A DNA stretch of 64,000 nucleotides from Microcebus murinus (Eukaryota > Chordata > Mammalia > Primates > Cheirogaleidae). Made by a program: the position numbers and the translations under genes. Within the stretch, counting starts at the first letter, position 1, and every line of letters begins with the position of its first letter. Positions 58,721 to 64,000 of the stretch are shown in pieces. Below the pieces are notes generated by a model. That model was not told the origin of the DNA and ran no database searches. It saw only the letters and a list, made by a program, of their open reading frames with translations. The DNA is taken from NCBI RefSeq assembly GCF_040939455.1, contig NC_134107.1, positions 10,975,537 through 11,039,536 of the forward strand. The letters are read 5' to 3'.

Positions 58721-59070
58721 TCCTTATGGCAGAGGCCTCTTCGTTTTGTTTTTTTAACTCCACTGAAGATCTACAGACTGCAGCGGCTGAATCTCACAAG
58801 CCATACTGAATCTAGTTCCAGGCCAAAGGTCCTGGCTGGCTGTCCCGTGTATGGGGTCTGTCTGTCTCCCTTGCTGCCCGCGTGTAACCTGACAACCAGA
58901 AACGCCCTTTAGTTAACTGGAGTTGGACTATGTTTCCTGCAGTGCACAGACACGGCCTGCAAAGAGAAAGTGAAAGAAAACCCAGGAACAAAGCCCGGCT
59001 GTTCCCTCGACAGATTCACACCAGGCAATTCTTGCTGCATTTCCCCCAGTAAAATCCTCTCTTACTGTGC

Positions 59071-59076
59071 TTTATT
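59071..59076 (-). terminator. Candidate polyadenylation signal for PLAAT3
   Basis: AATAAA on the minus strand, 126 nt after the stop codon. Other signals may be used further downstream. Confidence 0.35.
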
Positions 59077-59201
59077 TTATTCTGTGACAATAAACCTTAC
59101 TATAAAACAGAATGAAATCCACAAACCAAACCACAAACTCTGTAGCAAAACGAGACTCCCTTCATGTATAAAGTCATGCCTGACAGGACAGTCCTTTCAA
59201 C

Positions 59202-59303
59202 TTAATGCTTTTGTTGCTTGTTTCTTGAGAACATGACTCCAACCAGGCCCATGGCTGCCAAGCCCACTCCTGCGACGCCCGCTGCCAGGACGAAATCTCT
59301 GAC
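59202..59303 (-). CDS. PLAAT3: PLAAT3 last coding exon (PLA2G16/AdPLA), partial gene
   Basis: The acceptor (minus strand) is ctgttgcag|GTCAGAG and the stop is TAA at 59204-59202. The 33 residues, starting [10 protein letters not shown] and containing [16 protein letters not shown], match the human PLAAT3 C-terminal exon in length and almost in sequence, and are clearly not PLAAT2. The segment is the hydrophobic membrane anchor with a short basic SRNKQQKH end. PLAAT3 is a phospholipase A1/A2 of adipose tissue that also degrades organelle membranes in the lens. The exons with the catalytic His and Cys are not in the window; they must lie to the right. Confidence 0.93.
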   Translation of the reverse strand, partial: VRDFVLAAGVAGVGLAAMGLVGVMFSRNKQQKH

Positions 59304-60885
59304 CTGCAACAGAGAAGAGGGTGAGTCAGACTCCATGTCAGGAATCTGAGGACAGGCCGCACGTTCAGAGGGGGCATTCAGCTCAGGGAGCCTCACGTCC
59401 GCCTCGGCCTTCCTGGCCAAAGTCAGAAGTCAACAGACACCGGCAGGGAAAAGGGAAGGAGAGAGCCGAATGGGGAAAGCGTCAGTGGACAGAGGCAGCT
59501 GGCCTGGAGTTTACATGGACTCGATTCACCCTGTAAGTATTTAAAGTACATAAATCCTCGGAGGGTGACTGTGGAAAGGACAGGGGGACGATGGCAGGAT
59601 GGTCAACACCCTGGCTGGCCAGAGGGGAGCTCTTGAAGCAAGCGTGAAGTCAGGGAGGAGTTAGTACCGAGGACTCAGTGAACCGTGGCCTCCATGGCAG
59701 CAAGGACGTGGCTGTCTTGCTCAGCGCCGCATCCCCAGCGCTGGTCCTGCCGGGCGTGGAGTTACTCTTTATGTGTTCTTTTTTTTTTTTTTTTTTGTAA
59801 CAACTTGGATGGAAGTCAGCAGGCCATTACCTGAACCCCATTCACTCCGAGATTACATTCAGTAGCAAGCCCCCTACCCTTACGCGTGGGCGTACAACCA
59901 ATGTACCAGACATCTGAAGAAGGGCTCTAAATTTGAAGACAGAGAGAAAAACAACCAAAAAGGAAAGCAATCTAGAGAAATAGAAACCATATCTAGAAAA
60001 GAAAATGTCTTTTTTAAAACCATCATTAGAGAATAAGAGAATATATTATATCTAATAAATAACAGCATGCTACTATAAAAAATAATAGAATATTGAGAAA
60101 ATAGAAACAGTTCATAGAAAATAAAAATGACAGAAATGGCAAACTCGATAGAAAGGTTAAAACATAAAAAAACTCTTAAAAAGAATAGCAAAAAAATAAA
60201 GATAGAAAACAGAAACCAAAAATAAAAAATACAGAACAATCCAAGCAGTTCAACATTCAAATAACAAAAATTCCAGAAAAAGCTACACAGGGGAGAAGAA
60301 TCAAGAGTGAAATATCAATAATTAATGAAAATCTAAAACCAAAAGATGTATTTCAGGTTGAAATGGTGCACTGAGGTCTGTCTTAATGGATAAAAGTAGA
60401 CTCACACCAAGTCACACGACCATGAAATTTTAGAACACTGGGTAAAGAAAAGATGTAACGTCTAGAGCCAGGAAGAAAAACAAGAAATGAAGAAAAGATC
60501 AAGAATCAGGATGGCTTCTGATTTCTCAGAAGCAATGCTGGAAGCAAGAAGGCAGTGGAGTAATGCCTCCAAACTGCTAAAAAAACATTTCCAACTTAGA
60601 ATTCTATACCCAGACAAACTATCAAATCAAGTGAAAGGGTAAAATAAAAAATAATTCAAAAATACAGAATCTCAAAAAATTTACATTCCATGCATGCATC
60701 CTTTTTCAGGAAGTTGCTAAAGAAGGTTCCACCAAAACAAGGGAGTGAACAAAGAAAGAAGAAGACATTAGATACAGAAGATGGGCCTTCCAGCACAGGA
60801 GAGAACAGAAGAGAATCTCCCTATTATGATGGTGAAGTGAGATCCTGGGATGACAGCTTTGTACCAGGTATGGAGAGTAAACGGT

Positions 60886-61387
60886 AGACAGAATAATGCC
60901 CCCCCGAAAGATGTCCATGGCCTAATTCCAGGAACCTATAAATACGCCGTGCTACATGGCAAGGGGGAATTAAGGTTGCAGATGGAATTAAGGTTGCTAA
61001 TCAATTTACCTTAAAATAGAGAGATTATTCTGGATTATCCAGATGAGTTCAATGGAATCACAAAGTTCCCTAAAAGATGGAAGACAGAGGCAGAAGACTC
61101 TGTGTCACAGTGATGTGATGTGAGAAAGACTGGGCCAGCCAATGCTGGCTTTGAAGACATAAGGGGACTGCAAGCCAAGGAATGCCGGCAGCCTCTAGAA
61201 GTTGCAAAAGGAAAGAAAATAGACTCTCTCCTAGAGGCTACAGAAAAGAACAGCCATGCCTTGACTGTAGCCCAGTGAGACCCATTTTGGACTTCTGACC
61301 TCCAGAACTATAAGATAATAAATTGGTACCGTTTTAAGCCATCAAATTCATGGCGATTTGTTATAGCAGCAATAGGAAACTAATACG
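60886..61387 (+). mobile_element. MLT1-type MaLR LTR
   Basis: 'cagaataatgcccccccgaa', 'gattattctggattatccag', 'ttctgacctccagaactata' and 'gttatagcagcaataggaaa' give a nearly full MLT1 LTR, inserted in HAL1. Confidence 0.85.
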
Positions 61388-61456
61388 CTAGCCAATGCAG
61401 ACTGGAGCAGTGACTCAAGAGCCTGGCATGCTGGGGACAGCCACTGCCATTATCCT

Positions 61457-61482
61457 CCCCCCCTACCCTCCCCCCCCCCCCG
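61457..61482. repeat. C-rich tract
   Basis: Two poly-C runs (ccccccc and c x13 or so) separated by taccct, then a CT-rich stretch. Confidence 0.9.
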
Positions 61483-61856
61483 TGCTCTCTCTCTACCCTA
61501 AAGCAACTTCTGGAGGATGTGTTCTACCTAAATAAGGAAAAGAGAAAATAAATAGGAAACTAAGAGATCACGCAACCAGGGACATCTATCCAAGAGGAGG
61601 AAAGGAAATCCCAAGCAAGACACCAAAGGGAAGTCCCAGGACGACAGTCATGCCACTGGCCCAGGAGCAGCCAGGACAGAGAGAAGGAGAAGGGCCATCT
61701 CTGGGATGGACGTGTCCAGAGAAAACATACAAAGACCGATAGATTACTTGACGTGATTTCCCTTGTGAAGAATTGTACCGAGAGCTAATTGGATGGTGTG
61801 GGAAGAACTGACAACAGGTACAAAGAAAACTAAGCAATAAAAGGAAATAATAATTA

Positions 61857-62131
61857 GCACTCTGGGAAGCCGAGGCGGGCAGATCACTCAAGGTCAGGAG
61901 TTCGAAACCAGCCTGAGCAAGAGTGAGACCCCGTCTCTACTAAAAAATAGAAATTAATTGAAAATATTAGCCGGGCATGGTGGTGCATGCCTGTAGTCCC
62001 AGCTACTCAGGAGGCTGAGGCAGAAGGATCACTTGAGACCAGGAGTTTGAGGTTGCTGTGAACTACGCTGACACCAGGGCACTCTAACCCAGGCAACACA
62101 GTGAGACTCTGTCTCAAAAAAAAAAAAAAAT
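61857..62131 (+). mobile_element. Alu, forward, 5' truncated
   Basis: Begins inside the Alu at 'gcactctgggaagccgaggc' and ends in an A tail, directly followed by the next Alu. Confidence 0.9.
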
Positions 62132-62132
62132 T

Positions 62133-62468
<336 letters not shown>

Positions 62469-62469
62469 G

Positions 62470-63564
62470 AAGTAATAATTATCATCAAGATAAAAGAGCC
62501 CCCTGCCCCCCTCAAAAAGAAAGGAAGCCATCTCAGTATACCACAGCACTCAGCTGTGAGCTTCGTCGTGAGTTCTGAATGCCAAGGGGGTCAGGTCTGG
62601 GCATCCTACCCTGTGCTGTTAGTTACGCTGGTACATCTCCTGACGTCACACACAGCTATGCTCAACACATTTGTGGCCCAGATATATGTAATTTTTTTTG
62701 AACCATTGAAGACTTCTAAAGTCTTCTCTACATTGGTAATATAGAAGTTTTAACAGACAGAACTCATAAGGTCAAAAGTTTGGATGAAGTTACCAAACTG
62801 AGGTTTGACTGCTGGTCAGTCTTTAAAGCTTCCTCTAAAAGGTAATTAGGCACAGGTTTGTGACAGCCGTGGTTCTGTTGGGTTAACTTGCTAGGGGACC
62901 TGCCTAACATCACTTGTTTCCAGTGTTTTCCTTGCTAAGCTCTATGTCAGGGCAGGAGAAATGGTTTGCAGATAATGGAGGAGGAACAATATGTCCCTAG
63001 TCCTTTACAGAACCTCACAGTGTGAGAACAAATGCTGATGCAACGGGTTCATACAAAAGACACTTTGTCAAGGAAAACAACAATAACCAATAACCTCACT
63101 GCCTGTGGCCATGCTTTGTACATAGTCAAAGAGTGGGATTAAATACAAGAAAGTGGTATCGAGTGCGTCCTACAGTACACACTGTATGGGGAAAACTGTC
63201 TGTGCAAGGGTCAGTGCTGCCTTCGGTGCCATCGATCATTTGCCCATTGCAAGGCCGACGGGTCCAGCACAGCCGCCGTGCTGACGTTACCGGACTTCTG
63301 ACCATTCTGAAAGTGGGTTACATGGTGTGCGACACAGGTCTTAGACCAGAATATTGTGAAAGAGAAAAACTGCCCCTCATTAGAGATCTGTCTATTTTTA
63401 AGTCAGCAAACTCTATCAGACTGCAGATGTTTACCCTTTTATGCCACACAGCTCTTCTGAGTTAAGCCCCAACTCAGGGAAGTCTGAATTGCTTCTGGGA
63501 AAAAGAAAATTCTAATGTGCTTCCTTCACTTTCAGCAACGCTGTAAGTCGAGTAAAGAAGTGGA
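62470..63564. other. Unassigned intronic sequence
   Basis: No repeat family or exon is recognised. One + frame of 110 codons (63133-63465) is open but has no splice context or known motif. Confidence 0.35.
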
Positions 63565-63565
63565 G

Positions 63566-63830
63566 GCCGGGCGTGCTGGCTCACACCTGTAATCCTGGCA
63601 CTCTGGGAGGCCGAGGCGGGGGATTGCTTGAGCTCAGGAGTTCAAGACCAGTCTGAGCAAGAGCAAGACCCTGTCTCTACTAAAAATAGAAAGATTAGCC
63701 ACGGGAGGCTGAGGCAGGAGGACCACTTGAGCCCAGGAGTTTAAAAATGAGATGATGAGGATGATCACACCACTGCACTCTAGCCAGGGTAAGAGAGCAA
63801 CACTCTGTCTCAAAAAGAAAAAGAAGAAAA
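63566..63830 (+). mobile_element. Alu, forward, internally deleted
   Basis: 'ggccgggcgtgctggctcac' to 'agagcaacactctgtctcaa'; part of the middle is missing after 'aaaaatagaaagattagcca'. Confidence 0.88.
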
Positions 63831-64000
63831 AGTAGAGAAGACTCTTATTATTCTGAAAGCAATTGAATTTAGACTATTAGAGGTTGCAACATAAGGACTG
63901 TTATAAGAATATTTGTATAAAAATGTGGTTTCATTTACAGTACTTTCAAAATTATACCCCATAATTTATCCAGATTCATGTAATATATGTATTGCCACTG

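Larger units (their letters stand above)
59830..61850 (+). mobile_element. HAL1 (half-L1) relic split by an MLT1 LTR
   Basis: 'gatttctcagaagcaatgct', 'ttccaacttagaattctata' and 'cccagacaaactatcaaatc' are HAL1 landmarks, up to about 60885. After the MLT1 LTR the text resumes with 'caacttctggaggatgtgtt'. No frame is intact. Confidence 0.6.

Noticed and set aside
63133..63465. 110-codon frame as a gene or processed pseudogene
   Set aside because: No recognisable family, splice sites, poly(A) tract or flanking duplication.

Overview
This window is nuclear DNA from a strepsirrhine primate, most likely a Malagasy lemur. The evidence is: (i) vertebrate split genes with GT/AG introns; (ii) many Alu elements whose middle carries the diagnostic block read as 'agaaattaattggccaact' (or its complement), the Alu form I know from lemurs and lorises rather than from monkeys and apes; (iii) MIR, MaLR, MER1, HAL1 and primate-type L1 relics; (iv) no bacterial, plasmid or phage features. 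Species level is not resolved.

The identifiable genes are the PLAAT (HRAS-like suppressor, LRAT/NlpC-P60 fold) acyltransferase/phospholipase cluster, in the order known from human chromosome 11q12-q13. PLAAT4 (RARRES3/TIG3) is complete on the + strand (coding exons 12105-12113, 15209-15317, 17120-17388, 18836-18943; 164 codons). PLAAT2 (HRASLS2) is complete on the - strand (50496-50488, 48289-48187, 32276-32008, 27124-27014; 163 codons). The last coding exon of PLAAT3 (PLA2G16) is on the - strand (59303-59202); its other exons lie beyond the right end. PLAAT4 and PLAAT2 are tail to tail; PLAAT2 and PLAAT3 are in tandem. Both complete genes keep the His/His/Cys catalytic set and a C-terminal membrane segment. 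Both promoters carry a perfect interferon-response-type element (GAAANNGAAA) just upstream of a TATA-like box, at nearly equal distance from a tiny first coding exon. At the far left, three well-spliced open exons (1318-2658) look like the 3' end of a + strand gene that I cannot name.

Layout: 1-2.8 kb possible unknown gene end; 2.8-9.2 kb intergenic, with a 19-copy 81-bp minisatellite (5281-6819); 9.2-11.9 kb old L1 split by a solo ERV1 LTR; 12.0-19.5 kb PLAAT4, whose 3' UTR holds an LTR-like insertion; 19.5-26.8 kb tail-to-tail intergenic space; 26.8-50.5 kb PLAAT2, whose 15.9-kb intron 2 holds a decayed provirus (LTRs 34.4 and 47.1 kb) invaded by an old L1, itself invaded by a young 6.5-kb L1 (38624-45141); 50.6-58.3 kb PLAAT2 upstream region with a G-rich minisatellite and nested L1/MaLR/Alu; 58.3-64 kb PLAAT3 3' end and intron 3 with HAL1, MLT1 and Alus.

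No unknown multi-gene system is visible. The most unusual items are the minisatellite with a 595-codon antisense frame, the nearly intact young L1 with a long antisense frame in its 5' UTR, the three-level provirus/L1/L1 nest, a TA-flanked DNA transposon with a transposase-tail-like relic, the LTR in the PLAAT4 3' UTR, the matched ISRE/TATA promoters, and the unnamed spliced exons at the left end.
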